Below are positions 39,176 to 54,341 of a stretch of 64,000 bases of DNA, piece by piece. The DNA comes from Rossellomorea sp. SC111 (lineage in GTDB: Bacteria > Bacillota > Bacilli > Bacillales > Bacillaceae_B), in NCBI RefSeq assembly GCF_024733565.1, contig NZ_JANIOC010000012.1, positions 94,113 to 158,112 on the forward strand. Reading direction: 5' to 3'. The number at the start of each line of letters is the position of its first letter. Positions within the stretch are counted from its first letter, which is position 1. The position numbers and the translations under genes are program-made. The notes under the pieces were generated by a model that did no database searches, was not told the DNA's origin, and saw only the letters and a list, made by a program, of their open reading frames with translations.

Positions 39176-39730
39176 ATGACAACGATTATCGGCGAATTGA
39201 TTACCTTGATGTTAATGGCATTTGCTCTTGGGATGGATGCCTTTTCGATCGGAATTGGAATGGGTATGTTTCAGCTGAGATTGAAGCAGGTCTTTTATAT
39301 AGGATTGGTGGTCGGGGTCTTTCATGTGTGGATGCCGCTGCTCGGAATGATGACTGGGAAATTCTTATCGGACACGTTCGGATCCTTTGCCGCTTACGCA
39401 GGGGGTGTGCTCCTCATCGTACTTGGAATCCAGATGTTCATGTCGAGCTTTAAGGAGGAGGAAACGACCCTCATCTCACCAGTGGGATTTGGATTGGTCC
39501 TTTTTGCATTGAGTGTGAGCCTGGACAGTTTTTCAGTCGGATTGACCCTTGGGATCTTCGGGGCACGAACGGCGGTGGCCCTCTTCTGTTTCGGGATCGC
39601 GGCTACCGTGTTGACGTGGGGGGGATTACTCATCGGCCGGAAATTCCAGGGGGTGCTTGGAACGTACAGCGAGGCCCTTGGGGGGAGTATTCTGTTTGCG
39701 TTTGGTGTGAAGCTCTTGCTGCCGATTTGA
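39176..39730 (+). CDS. mntP: Manganese efflux pump MntP
   Basis: Inner-membrane Mn2+ exporter with about six helices, 184 residues. The two family repeats are visible with their conserved Asp: [12 protein letters not shown] near residue 20 and [12 protein letters not shown] near 110. GGAGGGGG lies 8-15 bases before ATG 39176. By position it is B. subtilis YwlD. An unused strong Shine-Dalgarno (GGAGGTG, 39127-39133) lies ~45 bases upstream in another frame. No Mn riboswitch was recognised. Confidence 0.92.
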   Translation: MTTIIGELITLMLMAFALGMDAFSIGIGMGMFQLRLKQVFYIGLVVGVFHVWMPLLGMMTGKFLSDTFGSFAAYAGGVLLIVLGIQMFMSSFKEEETTLISPVGFGLVLFALSVSLDSFSVGLTLGIFGARTAVALFCFGIAATVLTWGGLLIGRKFQGVLGTYSEALGGSILFAFGVKLLLPI

Positions 39731-39743
39731 ATTGGTTGGTGAA

Positions 39744-39775
39744 GGTCCGTCCCTCGGGGGTGGGCTTTTTTGATT
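39744..39775 (+). terminator. Decayed terminator after mntP with dispersed word
   Basis: GGTCCGTCCCTC is followed by GGGGGTGGGCTTTTTT. It looks like a paired GGTCCGTCCCTC/GAGGGACGGACC stem whose right arm has changed; T6 remains. Confidence 0.5.
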
Positions 39776-39876
39776 TGGGTCCAGGGCGAGCCGCTCCTTT
39801 CTTTTTGTATTCTTTGTGAATGGACTATTGGGAGATTGGAAAATATTTTATAATAGGTGGTAAGGAGGATGACGTG

Positions 39877-40314
39877 ATGAATATTTTGTTTGTTTGTACG
39901 GGTAATACGTGCAGGAGTCCCATGGCTGAAGCGGTTTTGAAGCATAAGGGTGCAGATAGGTTCGACGTGAAGTCGGCGGGTGTTTTTGCCATGGACGGAA
40001 ATGACGCTTCATTTCAAACTAAAGAAGTGCTGAAAGAGAACGATATAATACATAGACACCAATCGAGTTCGCTATCAAAAGAGAATCTGGATTGGGCTTC
40101 CTATATTTTTACGATGACATCGAATCATAAGCGGGCGATCGTGGATCAGTATCCACATGTGGCGGACAAGGTTTTTACATTGAAGGAATTTGTCCTTGAA
40201 GACCCAGGTGACGTGGATGTGTCGGATCCCTATGGGGGAAGTGTGGACATCTATAGACATACATACAGAGAGTTGGATTCATTGATTGAAGAGTTGATAA
40301 AAAAGCTTGGCTAA
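39877..40314 (+). CDS. ywlE: Protein-arginine phosphatase YwlE
   Basis: Low-molecular-weight phosphatase removing phosphate from arginine in proteins marked by McsB for ClpCP. The P-loop CTGNTCRS has nucleophile Cys7, Thr11 (the residue that favours phospho-arginine over phospho-tyrosine in the known enzyme) and Arg13; the general acid is in SDPYGGS. 145 residues from ATG 39877; AAGGAGG lies ~10 bases upstream. Upstream of a chemoreceptor gene with 18 bases between. Confidence 0.92.
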   Translation: MNILFVCTGNTCRSPMAEAVLKHKGADRFDVKSAGVFAMDGNDASFQTKEVLKENDIIHRHQSSSLSKENLDWASYIFTMTSNHKRAIVDQYPHVADKVFTLKEFVLEDPGDVDVSDPYGGSVDIYRHTYRELDSLIEELIKKLG

Positions 40315-40332
40315 AGACAGGGAGAGAAAAAG

Positions 40333-41622
40333 ATGGGGAAAGTGAAGAGCTACAAGTCGGGTCTTAGAAAGAAGTTGGTCTTCTTTATCACGCTGCTGGC
40401 GTTGGTAACGTATACCACAAGTGCCTTTTTTATTTATGTGATCAAACCTGCTTTTGCGCCGGATATGAATGAACTGTGGTTCACGATCATGACCCTCGGC
40501 ATGGGTGTATTCTGGTCGGCGATTCTGGCCTTTTTTGCAGCAGGATTCATCGTCAAACCGCTGCAGCGTTTGGAGCAGGTTGCGTTGAAAGCGGCTGAAG
40601 GGGACATCGCCGTCGAAGTGGACGTACCGAAATCTGATGACGAAATCCGTTCACTGGCACTGGCGTTCAACCGCATGCTGCATAATTTGCGTGACATGGT
40701 ATCAAGCATCGATGACAATTTTAACAAAACCAATACGAATGTCATCGAGCTTTCCAAAGCATCGGAAATCGCTTCTGTACAAGCGGATTCGATTTCCAAG
40801 ACGATCAGCGAAATTTCAGCGGGTGCCGAAAGCTCGGCGACGGCAATTCAAACGACGGCAGAATCCGTGGAGGATGTCATCCGGATTGCCCGGGAAGTAC
40901 AGAATCATTCCAAGTCATCCGAGCATATGTCGAAAAACATGGTGACGGAGCTTCAGGGAAGTAAAGAAGTGATTCATTCCCTCGTCGAAGGCATCAGCCG
41001 GCTGGCAAGGGGAAATGAAGATTCGTTGGACGCTGTACGCCGACTCGAAGACAATGCGAAAAAAGTGGAGCAGATCATCCAATTGGTCGGGGATATCGCG
41101 AACCAGACGAATCTTCTCGCCTTGAATGCCTCCATTGAAGCGGCACGTGCCGGGGAACATGGGAAAGGGTTCGCGGTGGTCGCCGAGGAAGTCCGAAAGC
41201 TTGCCGATGAAAGTGGAAAAGCGGTTCAAGGTATTTCGGAACTGATCAAAAATATTCAAACAGAGGTCGGAAACGTAGTTGGACAGATTACAACCCAGGT
41301 TGATTCTGCTAATTCCGAAGCCCAAAAAGGAACGCAGACGAATGAAATGATCGAAACCATGACAACAACGATTCATGAAGTGGCAGACGCAGTCCAGAAT
41401 ATCTCGGTCCTCGTCGATCAGCAGATGGACAGCATCCAACTCACTTCCCAGCAATCACAGGAAGTCGCCGCCATCGCAGAAGAAACATCAGCGGGTGCAA
41501 TGGAAGTATCGGCATCCACCAAAGAACAAGCAGTCGTCATGAATGACGTCGAGAAGCTCGCCCTTAACCTGAAAGAACAGGCAGAAGCATTGAAAAGCAC
41601 GATTACACGTTTTCATTTATAA
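40333..41622 (+). CDS. Methyl-accepting chemotaxis protein with minimal sensor
   Basis: Membrane chemoreceptor, 429 residues. Two helices (~12-37 and ~48-72) flank only about 12 external residues, then a HAMP domain (to ~125) and a long coiled-coil signalling domain with the conserved hairpin tip [37 protein letters not shown] split across ~255-295. With almost no external domain it probably senses via the membrane or cytoplasm. Between ywlE and rpiB, where B. subtilis has no receptor I know of. Confidence 0.88.
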   Translation: MGKVKSYKSGLRKKLVFFITLLALVTYTTSAFFIYVIKPAFAPDMNELWFTIMTLGMGVFWSAILAFFAAGFIVKPLQRLEQVALKAAEGDIAVEVDVPKSDDEIRSLALAFNRMLHNLRDMVSSIDDNFNKTNTNVIELSKASEIASVQADSISKTISEISAGAESSATAIQTTAESVEDVIRIAREVQNHSKSSEHMSKNMVTELQGSKEVIHSLVEGISRLARGNEDSLDAVRRLEDNAKKVEQIIQLVGDIANQTNLLALNASIEAARAGEHGKGFAVVAEEVRKLADESGKAVQGISELIKNIQTEVGNVVGQITTQVDSANSEAQKGTQTNEMIETMTTTIHEVADAVQNISVLVDQQMDSIQLTSQQSQEVAAIAEETSAGAMEVSASTKEQAVVMNDVEKLALNLKEQAEALKSTITRFHL

Positions 41623-41629
41623 AAAGTAC

Positions 41630-41662
41630 CGGGTGTGAGGGACGGACCTCATGCCCGTTTTT
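41630..41662 (+). terminator. Terminator after the chemoreceptor, containing a dispersed word
   Basis: CGGGTG TGAGG / CCTCATGCCCG stem encloses the middle of GAGGGACGGACC (41637-41648); T6 follows. Confidence 0.82.
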
Positions 41663-41740
41663 TAATTGCTGAAATGCTTTATATAATGAAGAGGATGTGG
41701 CAAAATAAAACGTATCAAAGGTTATGGGGAGTGGGAGAAG

Positions 41741-42184
41741 ATGAAAATTGCGATAGCGTCGGATCACGGCGGAGTGAATATAAGAGAAGAAATCAAGTCA
41801 TTAATGGAAGAAATGGGTCTTGAATATGAGGATTTCGGCTGTGAATGCGGTACATCCGTCGACTATCCGGACTACGCCGTTCCCGTTGCGGAAAAAGTGG
41901 CAAGCGGTGAATTCGATCGTGGGATTCTGATCTGCGGGACGGGAATCGGCATGAGCATTTCGGCCAACAAAGTTAAGGGTATCCGATGCGCCCTTGTGCA
42001 TGATGTATTCAGTGCGAAAGCAACCCGCGAACATAATGACAGCAATATGCTTGCCATGGGTGAGCGAGTCATCGGCCCGGGACTGGCACGTGAAATCGCC
42101 AAAACATGGCTTGGAACCGAATTCGAAGGCGGCCGCCATGCGAATAGAGTAGGAAAGATCACGGCATACGAAGACAAACAATAA
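41741..42184 (+). CDS. rpiB: Ribose 5-phosphate isomerase B
   Basis: Interconverts ribose 5-phosphate and ribulose 5-phosphate in the cytoplasm; 147 residues. ASDHGGVNIREEI at the start, the Cys loop GILICGTGIGMSISANK and ALVHDVFSAKATREHNDSN are the RpiB motifs. TGGGGAGTGGGAG precedes the ATG. Its stop is 12 bases before ywlG, so they form an operon, corresponding to ywlF-ywlG. Confidence 0.95.
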   Translation: MKIAIASDHGGVNIREEIKSLMEEMGLEYEDFGCECGTSVDYPDYAVPVAEKVASGEFDRGILICGTGIGMSISANKVKGIRCALVHDVFSAKATREHNDSNMLAMGERVIGPGLAREIAKTWLGTEFEGGRHANRVGKITAYEDKQ

Positions 42185-42196
42185 GGAGTTGGTTTC

Positions 42197-42739
42197 ATGG
42201 AAATCGCTCAATTGAAGGATGAACTGCAGACGATCCTCTACGATTTCAGCAATCAGGTTCCATTAAAAAAAGGACAAGTCTTTGTTGTCGGCTGCTCCAC
42301 CTCTGAAGTAATGGGAGAGCGGATCGGCACGGCGGGAACCATTGAAGTCGCGGAAATGATTTATGACGAGTTAAAGAGCTGGGCGGACTCCATTGGGGTC
42401 TCCCTGGCATTTCAATGCTGCGAGCACTTGAACCGTGCCCTGGTCCTTGAAAGAGAAGTCGCGGAACGAAAAGGGCTCGATGAAGTCACCGTCGTTCCCG
42501 TACGAAAAGCAGGGGGAGCCATGGCGACGAAAGCTTATCATTCCTTCGGGGATCCAGTCATGGTCGAACACATCAAAGGCGACGCCGGCATCGACATCGG
42601 GGACACCTTCATCGGCATGCACCTGAAGCACGTGGCCGTCCCGATCCGCGTATCACAAAAAAGCCTAGGCGAAGCCCACGTCACCCTTGCCAAAACCAGA
42701 CCAAAACTCATCGGCGGCACCAGAGCCGTATACGAATAA
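42197..42739 (+). CDS. ywlG: TIGR01440-family protein YwlG
   Basis: Conserved Firmicutes cytoplasmic protein of unknown function, 180 residues. Recognisable pieces are [32 protein letters not shown] and the C-terminal [23 protein letters not shown] precedes the ATG. Cotranscribed with rpiB. No enzymatic motif that would suggest an activity. Confidence 0.88.
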   Translation: MEIAQLKDELQTILYDFSNQVPLKKGQVFVVGCSTSEVMGERIGTAGTIEVAEMIYDELKSWADSIGVSLAFQCCEHLNRALVLEREVAERKGLDEVTVVPVRKAGGAMATKAYHSFGDPVMVEHIKGDAGIDIGDTFIGMHLKHVAVPIRVSQKSLGEAHVTLAKTRPKLIGGTRAVYE

Positions 42740-42752
42740 GCCATTTGAATTG

Positions 42753-42798
42753 GGTCCGTGCCTTTTGTTTGTGAGGGACGGACCTTCATTTTGGTTTT
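42753..42798 (+). terminator. Terminator after ywlG built from the dispersed word
   Basis: GGTCCGTGCC (42753-42762) pairs with GGGACGGACC (42776-42785); tail TTCATTTTGG. The right arm is a full GAGGGACGGACCT. Confidence 0.65.
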
Positions 42799-43141
42799 GT
42801 CACTAAACTCGTTGTCAAACCCGAACGATGAACGGGGACAAGGGGCAGATGATTCCCTTGGCGGTGCGTCGGGTACGGGGGAGTGCAGTGAAGATGGTTC
42901 GTCGGATTCTTCTGGAGTCGAAAAATGCGGCCATAATGCTACTTCGTTGTAATTGGCGTAGGGTGGAAACTGATTGTGAGGAGTGTCACATGAGGTCCGT
43001 CCCTCCCGACAGGCTCAAAACACGAACGTTACGATTTGACTAGAGGTTTTTATTTCGCCTTTTGGTGAATCGTGTTAGAATGGGATTGAATGAATCAAAG
43101 AGGCGCCGCAGTATGGGCCTATGAATTAAAGGGGGATATGT
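42799..43141. other. Gap between ywlG and glyA
   Basis: No supported gene; a 71-codon ATG frame at 42828 has no ribosome site or family match. Contains an inverted dispersed word GGTCCGTCCCTC (42994-43005) and two weak PurR-box-like stretches (AAACCCGAACGAT near 42816 and AAACACGAACGTT near 43018). Confidence 0.4.
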
Positions 43142-44383
43142 ATGAGTAAGATTGCCAAGCAAGATCCGGAAATTTATGCAGCGATTCAAGATGAATTAGA
43201 GCGTCAACGAACGAAAATCGAGTTAATTGCATCTGAAAACTTTGTCAGTGAAGCGGTCATGGAAGCACAAGGCTCCGTCCTGACAAACAAGTATGCAGAG
43301 GGGTATCCAGGTCGTCGCTATTATGGTGGCTGTGAGCACGTGGACGTAGCCGAGAATCTGGCCCGCGACCGTGCGAAAGAGCTTTTTGGAGCGGAGCATG
43401 CCAATGTTCAACCTCACTCAGGAGCTCAAGCCAATATGGCAGTCTACTTCACCATCCTTGAACAGGGCGATACGGTTCTAGGAATGAACTTATCTCATGG
43501 GGGACATCTGACTCACGGAAGTGCGGTCAACTTCAGTGGAATTCAATATAACTTCGTAGAGTACGGTGTGGATGAAGAAAAGCACCTCATCAACTACGAA
43601 GATGTTAGACAAAAAGCATTGGAGCACAAGCCGAAGCTGATCGTAGCGGGAGCAAGTGCGTATCCAAGAGCGATCGATTTCGCGAAATTCCGTGAAATCG
43701 CTGACGAAGTGGGAGCATACCTGATGGTGGACATGGCTCATATCGCCGGTCTCGTGGCGGCTGGTCTTCACCAGAATCCCGTTCCGTATGCAGACTTCGT
43801 GACGACAACCACTCACAAAACACTGCGCGGACCTCGCGGTGGAATGATCCTTTGTAAAGAAGAGTTTGCGAAGAAGATAGACAAGTCTATTTTCCCTGGT
43901 CTACAAGGTGGGCCACTCATGCACGTCATTTCAGCTAAAGCTGTGTCATTCGGTGAAGCCCTGCAGGATTCCTTCAAAGAATATGCACAGAACATCATCG
44001 ACAACGCGAAACGTTTGGGAGAAGGTCTTGTGAAGGAAGGAATCGATCTTGTATCCGGCGGTTCTGATAACCACCTATTACTGATCGACACCCGTTCACT
44101 TGGCTTGACTGGTAAAGTGGCTGAGAAAGTCCTGGATGAGATCGGAATCACCGTCAACAAAAACACGATTCCATTCGATCCGGAAAGCCCATTCGTTACA
44201 AGCGGTGTCCGTATCGGGACAGCAGCTGTAACTTCAAGAGGATTCGGACTTGGGGACATGGACGAAATTGCTTCCATCATGGCATTGACTCTTAAGAACC
44301 ATGAAGATGAGGCCAAATTGGAAGAAGCACGCAAACGCGTGTTGGATTTAACAAGTAAATTCGAATTATATCCTGAAAGATAA
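43142..44383 (+). CDS. glyA: Serine hydroxymethyltransferase
   Basis: PLP enzyme converting serine and tetrahydrofolate to glycine and 5,10-methylene-THF. The 413 residues carry the Schiff-base Lys at about 226 ([14 protein letters not shown]), LIASENFVS and [23 protein letters not shown] precedes the ATG. Upstream of upp as in B. subtilis. The B. subtilis gene is in the PurR regulon; only weak PurR-like boxes are seen here. Confidence 0.97.
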   Translation: MSKIAKQDPEIYAAIQDELERQRTKIELIASENFVSEAVMEAQGSVLTNKYAEGYPGRRYYGGCEHVDVAENLARDRAKELFGAEHANVQPHSGAQANMAVYFTILEQGDTVLGMNLSHGGHLTHGSAVNFSGIQYNFVEYGVDEEKHLINYEDVRQKALEHKPKLIVAGASAYPRAIDFAKFREIADEVGAYLMVDMAHIAGLVAAGLHQNPVPYADFVTTTTHKTLRGPRGGMILCKEEFAKKIDKSIFPGLQGGPLMHVISAKAVSFGEALQDSFKEYAQNIIDNAKRLGEGLVKEGIDLVSGGSDNHLLLIDTRSLGLTGKVAEKVLDEIGITVNKNTIPFDPESPFVTSGVRIGTAAVTSRGFGLGDMDEIASIMALTLKNHEDEAKLEEARKRVLDLTSKFELYPER

Positions 44384-44390
44384 TAGATGA

Positions 44391-44438
44391 GGACCTCTTC
44401 ATTAGGGACGGACGTTCCTGGTGGGGAGGTTTTTTGTG
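44391..44438 (+). terminator. Probable terminator after glyA
   Basis: ACCTC (44393...) pairs with GAGGT before TTTTTT; inside lies AGGGACGGACGTTCCT, a changed copy of the dispersed word. Confidence 0.6.
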
Positions 44439-44479
44439 TGTTTATTCCAGAATTTTTTAAAATGCGCAAAAACATGGTG

Positions 44480-44515
44480 TAATGTCGCAATTAACGGAAA
44501 AACGACGCAATCACA
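44480..44515. repeat. Pair of GACGCAAT-type boxes, reverse orientation
   Basis: TGTCGCAATT and CGACGCAATC about 21 bp apart, the reverse complement of the tandem ATTGCGTC boxes at 33273. No gene nearby; the rest of the gap to upp holds only the upp promoter. Confidence 0.5.
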
Positions 44516-44638
44516 CCAGTCCCAAACCTCCTGGTCTTCACTCACCCAGTCAAAATAAACAAAAACCTCTTCTCAGAGATTAATTCCTACTCCAATTTTC
44601 TCAATTCTAACGATTCCATTACACTTCCCATCTCATGT

Positions 44639-44667
44639 TGCTCTTAAATTGTCTTTTATGTACAATA
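44639..44667 (+). promoter_or_regulatory. upp promoter
   Basis: TTGCTC (44639-44644), 17-bp spacer, TACAAT (44662-44667); start ~60 bases before the upp ATG. Confidence 0.7.
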
Positions 44668-44733
44668 GTCTGAGGTGTAAATGAAGTGGACAAACCATTT
44701 TTACATAAAACTGAATTTAAAGGAGAGAGTCGA

Positions 44734-45363
44734 ATGGGCAAAGTATATGTATTTGATCATCCGTTGATCCAACATAAGTTAACGTTTATCCGTGATAAAG
44801 AAACAGGAACAAAGGAATTTCGTGAGCTGGTAGACGAGGTTGCAACACTAATGGCCTTTGAAATTACACGTGACCTGCCACTGGAGGATATCGACGTTGA
44901 AACGCCGGTAAGCAACGCGAAAGCGAAAACCCTTGCTGGGAAAAAATTAGGGATCGTCCCTATTTTACGTGCCGGCCTTGGAATGGTCGATGGCATCCTT
45001 AAATTGATCCCGGCTGCGAAAGTGGGACATGTCGGGTTATACCGTGACCCTGAGACTCTTAAACCGATCGAATATTACGTGAAGCTTCCAAGTGATGTGG
45101 AAGAGCGTGACTTCATCCTGGTCGACCCGATGCTTGCAACGGGCGGATCTGCCGTTGAAGCCATCAACTCATTGAAAAAGCGCGGTGCTGTAAGCATCAA
45201 ATTCATGTGCCTGGTTGCTTGTCCTGAAGGGGTCGACGCCATCAAGGAAGCACACCCTGATGTTGATATCTTCATCGCCGCTCTTGATGAGAAGCTGAAT
45301 GAAAAAGGCTACATCGTTCCTGGACTTGGGGACGCGGGAGATCGTTTGTACGGAACGAAATAA
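44734..45363 (+). CDS. upp: Uracil phosphoribosyltransferase
   Basis: Makes UMP from uracil and PRPP in pyrimidine salvage; 209 residues. The PRPP-binding loop [16 protein letters not shown] and the C-terminal uracil-binding [11 protein letters not shown] are present. AAAGGAGAGAG lies ~8 bases before ATG 44734; the in-frame ATG at 44686 has no ribosome site and does not fit the family N-terminus [12 protein letters not shown]. Followed 18 bases later by mnaA, likely cotranscribed. Confidence 0.97.
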   Translation: MGKVYVFDHPLIQHKLTFIRDKETGTKEFRELVDEVATLMAFEITRDLPLEDIDVETPVSNAKAKTLAGKKLGIVPILRAGLGMVDGILKLIPAAKVGHVGLYRDPETLKPIEYYVKLPSDVEERDFILVDPMLATGGSAVEAINSLKKRGAVSIKFMCLVACPEGVDAIKEAHPDVDIFIAALDEKLNEKGYIVPGLGDAGDRLYGTK

Positions 45364-45381
45364 GAAAGGCGGGGCGAAAAT

Positions 45382-46533
45382 ATGACGAATCCAATCAAGG
45401 TAATGACAATTTTTGGAACAAGGCCGGAAGCAATCAAGATGGCTCCTCTTGTTCTTGAATTGAAAAAATATCCGGAAAGCTTTGAAACGATTGTAACAGT
45501 AACAGCCCAGCACCGTGAAATGTTGGATCAGGTATTGAATATTTTTGATATCACACCTGATTTTGACCTGAACATCATGAAGGACCGCCAAACATTAATT
45601 GATGTAACGACACGTGGCTTGGAAGGTCTCGATAAGATCATGAAGGAAGCAAAGCCGGATATTGTTCTTGTACATGGTGATACAACAACAACATTCGTTG
45701 CAAGTCTTGCCGCTTTCTATAATCAGATCTCTGTTGGCCATGTCGAAGCTGGTCTAAGAACGTGGAATAAGTATTCACCGTTCCCTGAGGAAATGAATCG
45801 TCAGCTGACAGGTGTCATGGCGGATCTTCATTTTGCTCCAACGGAAAAATCATCCCAGAATCTTTTGAATGAAAATAAGAATGAAGAGGGAATCTTCATT
45901 ACGGGTAACACAGCAATTGATGCGTTAAAAACAACGGTAAAAGATGAGTATCACCATGAGGTATTGGAGAGTGTTGGAGACGATCGGTTAGTTCTGTTAA
46001 CGGCTCACCGTCGTGAAAACCTTGGTCAACCGATGCGTAACATGTTCCGTGCCATTAAGCGATTAGTAGAAGAGCATGATGATATCCAGGTTGTCTATCC
46101 GGTTCACTTGAACCCTGCCGTTCGTGAAGTGGCGGATGAAGTACTTGGAGACGATAAGCGGATTCACCTGATTGAGCCGCTAGATGTCATTGATTTCCAT
46201 AATTTCGCCTCCCGTGCCCATCTGATTCTGACAGATTCAGGCGGTGTTCAGGAAGAAGCACCTTCGTTAGGAGTGCCGGTTCTCGTCCTTCGCGACACAA
46301 CCGAGCGTCCGGAAGGGATTGAAGCCGGAACACTGAAACTTGCAGGTAATGAAGAAGAAAACATCTACAAGCTTGCGAAAGAACTTCTGACAGATCCGGA
46401 AGCACACGGCAAAATGTCAAAAGCGACAAACCCATACGGAGACGGACAGGCATCCTACCGAATCACCCAAGCGATCCGTTACCAATTCGGTCACCTGGAT
46501 GAGCGTCCAAAATCCTTCGATCCAAATGAATGA
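45382..46533 (+). CDS. mnaA: UDP-N-acetylglucosamine 2-epimerase
   Basis: Interconverts UDP-GlcNAc and UDP-ManNAc, precursor for the wall teichoic acid linkage unit. The 383 residues show IFGTRPEAIKMAPL, VHGDTTTTFVASLAA, HVEAGLRT and DSGGVQEEAPSLGVPVLVLR of the non-hydrolysing epimerase family. GGCGGGG precedes the ATG. In B. subtilis the mnaA (yvyH) gene is elsewhere; here it lies between upp and the ATP synthase operon. Confidence 0.94.
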   Translation: MTNPIKVMTIFGTRPEAIKMAPLVLELKKYPESFETIVTVTAQHREMLDQVLNIFDITPDFDLNIMKDRQTLIDVTTRGLEGLDKIMKEAKPDIVLVHGDTTTTFVASLAAFYNQISVGHVEAGLRTWNKYSPFPEEMNRQLTGVMADLHFAPTEKSSQNLLNENKNEEGIFITGNTAIDALKTTVKDEYHHEVLESVGDDRLVLLTAHRRENLGQPMRNMFRAIKRLVEEHDDIQVVYPVHLNPAVREVADEVLGDDKRIHLIEPLDVIDFHNFASRAHLILTDSGGVQEEAPSLGVPVLVLRDTTERPEGIEAGTLKLAGNEEENIYKLAKELLTDPEAHGKMSKATNPYGDGQASYRITQAIRYQFGHLDERPKSFDPNE

Positions 46534-46541
46534 ACCTGAGT

Positions 46542-46589
46542 AAAGGTCCGTCCCTCTTACAATTTTTGAGGGACGGACCTTTGTTTTTT
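46542..46589 (+). terminator. Terminator after mnaA built from paired dispersed words
   Basis: AAAGGTCCGTCCCTC (46542-46556) and GAGGGACGGACCTTT (46568-46582) form a perfect 15-bp stem with an 11-nt loop, then GTTTTTTT. Confidence 0.92.
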
Positions 46590-46641
46590 TATAAGCTAAC
46601 ATTTTGAAACCAGTTGGAAGTATTTACATTAAATTCAAGGG

Positions 46642-46670
46642 TTACTGAGTAAGGGAATCTTCTATATAAT
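46642..46670 (+). promoter_or_regulatory. Upstream promoter-like sequence in the mnaA-atpZ gap
   Basis: TTACTG (46642-46647), 17-bp spacer, TATAAT (46665-46670). A transcript from here would run through the inner repeat module before reaching atpZ. Confidence 0.45.
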
Positions 46671-46756
46671 GGAGGGGCATGTGAAGTAGGGCATCTATAA
46701 ATTTGTTAATATATTTCTAAGTTGTGCGTGTGGGGTGGGCAGTTGGATACGGATTT

Positions 46757-46883
46757 AGCTATGTCCAGCTCCGGCGTGTAGTCCCTCGAGGTCACAACTG
46801 AAAAATCCCAAAAGGCAAAAAGCGCCTTTAGGGATTTCCCAGTTGTGCTTGTCGGGCCTGCCCAACCCGCCTCCGCTTTTCTG
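46757..46883 (-). repeat. Inner (A) module alone, ~127 bp
   Basis: Read on the minus strand it runs AAAAGCGGAGGCGG ... CCCGACAAGCACAACTG ... CAGTTGTGACCTCGAGGG ... GGAGCTGGACATA. The hairpin arms CACAACTG/CAGTTGTG replace CATAAG/CTTATG of other copies with pairing kept, and AAAGGC/GCCTTT is retained near the loop. No outer-module ends are present. Confidence 0.85.
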
Positions 46884-46953
46884 GTAATTGTGTTGAAAAT
46901 GTGAACAATCTGGAAACACGTGGATAGGTTGTGAACTTTTTAACTTGAACGCA

Positions 46954-46982
46954 TTGACATAGATTAAGCCCTATTGTATGCT
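46954..46982 (+). promoter_or_regulatory. Main atp operon promoter
   Basis: TTGACA (46954-46959), 17-bp spacer, TATGCT (46977-46982), giving a ~110-base leader to atpZ. Confidence 0.7.
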
Positions 46983-47101
46983 TACAAAGGATGTAAAATG
47001 ATAAGGTTTTCACAATGCGGAAACCCTTATGCAATCGGTTTTGCATCATGTCTGAAAAGCTTGCCTCATGTTCAAATTTGGTTTGAATGGGAGAGGTTGA
47101 A

Positions 47102-47323
47102 ATGGGTCAAAAAAACGAAAGCCCATATAAAGCGATGGCGATTTATTCTGCCATTTTAGCACAGCTTGTCGGGTCTATCTTAGTCGGGATTTTCCTGGGG
47201 AGATGGATTGATCAGCAGGCTGATTCAGCACCACTCTTTTTAATCATCGGATTACTCCTCGGTCTCGCCGCAGGGATTTATGCGATGCTTCGAACAGTAC
47301 GACATTTCTTCTTAGGAGAATAA
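47102..47323 (+). CDS. atpZ: AtpZ/AtpI-family small membrane protein
   Basis: A 73-residue protein with two membrane helices (about 12-34 and 41-63) of the PF09527-type AtpZ family that leads many ATP synthase operons; roles in c-ring assembly or divalent-cation transport are proposed. GAGAGGTTGA lies just before ATG 47102; ATG 47087 in the same frame has no ribosome site. Six bases before atpI. Confidence 0.82.
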   Translation: MGQKNESPYKAMAIYSAILAQLVGSILVGIFLGRWIDQQADSAPLFLIIGLLLGLAAGIYAMLRTVRHFFLGE

Positions 47324-47329
47324 TAAGAT

Positions 47330-47704
47330 ATGCCGGAACTCCATCAAATGTTTAATAGACAGCGGAAATACATAATTTACGTGCTTTCTATTTACGTCCT
47401 GGGTTGGGGATTCACCACCCACAAATCAGTATTCTTAGGGTTAATTTTAGGGACAGTTCTAAGTCTTTATATGCACTGGGGCATGACCAAGCGGGTCTCG
47501 AAGTTCGGGGACGCCGTTGTAGAAGGGAAAAAAGTGAGATCACTAGGAACCACTTCCCGTATGGCCGCAGCCGCCCTTGGAGTCATCATTGCCACACGAT
47601 TTCCAGAAACATTTCATCTCCTAAGTCTTATTATTGGATTAATGACGACCTATATTGTCATTATGATAGATTATTTTTTCAGCAGCTTCAAAACTAATAA
47701 ATAG
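47330..47704 (+). CDS. atpI: ATP synthase subunit I
   Basis: Four-helix membrane protein (124 residues) that assists c-ring assembly. Length and pattern (GWGFTTHKSVFLGLILGTVLSLYM, then MAAAALGVIIATRFPETFHLLSLIIGL) match the PF03899 family. Six bases separate it from atpZ; the start is ATG 47330 preceded by TAGGAGAATAATAAG. Confidence 0.88.
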   Translation: MPELHQMFNRQRKYIIYVLSIYVLGWGFTTHKSVFLGLILGTVLSLYMHWGMTKRVSKFGDAVVEGKKVRSLGTTSRMAAAALGVIIATRFPETFHLLSLIIGLMTTYIVIMIDYFFSSFKTNK

Positions 47705-47720
47705 CGGGGAAGAGAGGTGA

Positions 47721-48440
<720 letters not shown>

Positions 48441-48502
48441 TATATACCTGTTCATTACGGTGGACAAACATATATGTAAAAAATATTTTTCTTATACATT
48501 AA

Positions 48503-48730
<228 letters not shown>

Positions 48731-48745
48731 TAAAACGGACAGGTT

Positions 48746-48784
48746 GAATGGCGAAGTTCGTCTTGACGATTATCTTCGCCATTC
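48746..48784 (+). promoter_or_regulatory. mRNA hairpin between atpE and atpF
   Basis: GAATGGCGAAG / CTTCGCCATTC, perfect 11-bp stem with 17-nt loop and no T-run. It may stabilise the atpE message or slow read-through, adjusting subunit ratio; this role is inference. Confidence 0.6.
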
Positions 48785-48802
48785 CTATGTACTAGAGAAT
48801 AG

Positions 48803-49932
<1,130 letters not shown>

Positions 49933-49947
49933 CTTTCGTATAAATGA

Positions 49948-51468
<1,521 letters not shown>

Positions 51469-51532
51469 TGGAATATAGGGGGAAGGGTAACCAGCCCGCT
51501 CCCTATGTCTGACAATATGTAAAGGGTGGTGA

Positions 51533-52396
<864 letters not shown>

Positions 52397-52451
52397 AACA
52401 TTAACGGTATTTAAACCGTTTATATTTCATAAAGTTTTTGTCAAAAGCTAG

Positions 52452-53870
<1,419 letters not shown>

Positions 53871-53874
53871 TTAG

Positions 53875-54297
<423 letters not shown>

Positions 54298-54304
54298 TCA
54301 TGAA

Positions 54305-54341
54305 GAAACCACCTTTCCAAGGAGAGGTGGTTTCTTTTTTT
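54305..54341. terminator. Terminator at the end of the atp operon
   Basis: GAAACCACCT / AGGTGGTTTC perfect 10-bp stem, 10-nt loop, then T7. It can also serve the convergent minus-strand gene ending at 54340. Confidence 0.92.

Noticed and set aside
42828..43043. 71-codon ATG frame between ywlG and glyA
   Set aside because: No ribosome site, no family resemblance, and it runs through a dispersed repeat word; base pattern is not coding-like.
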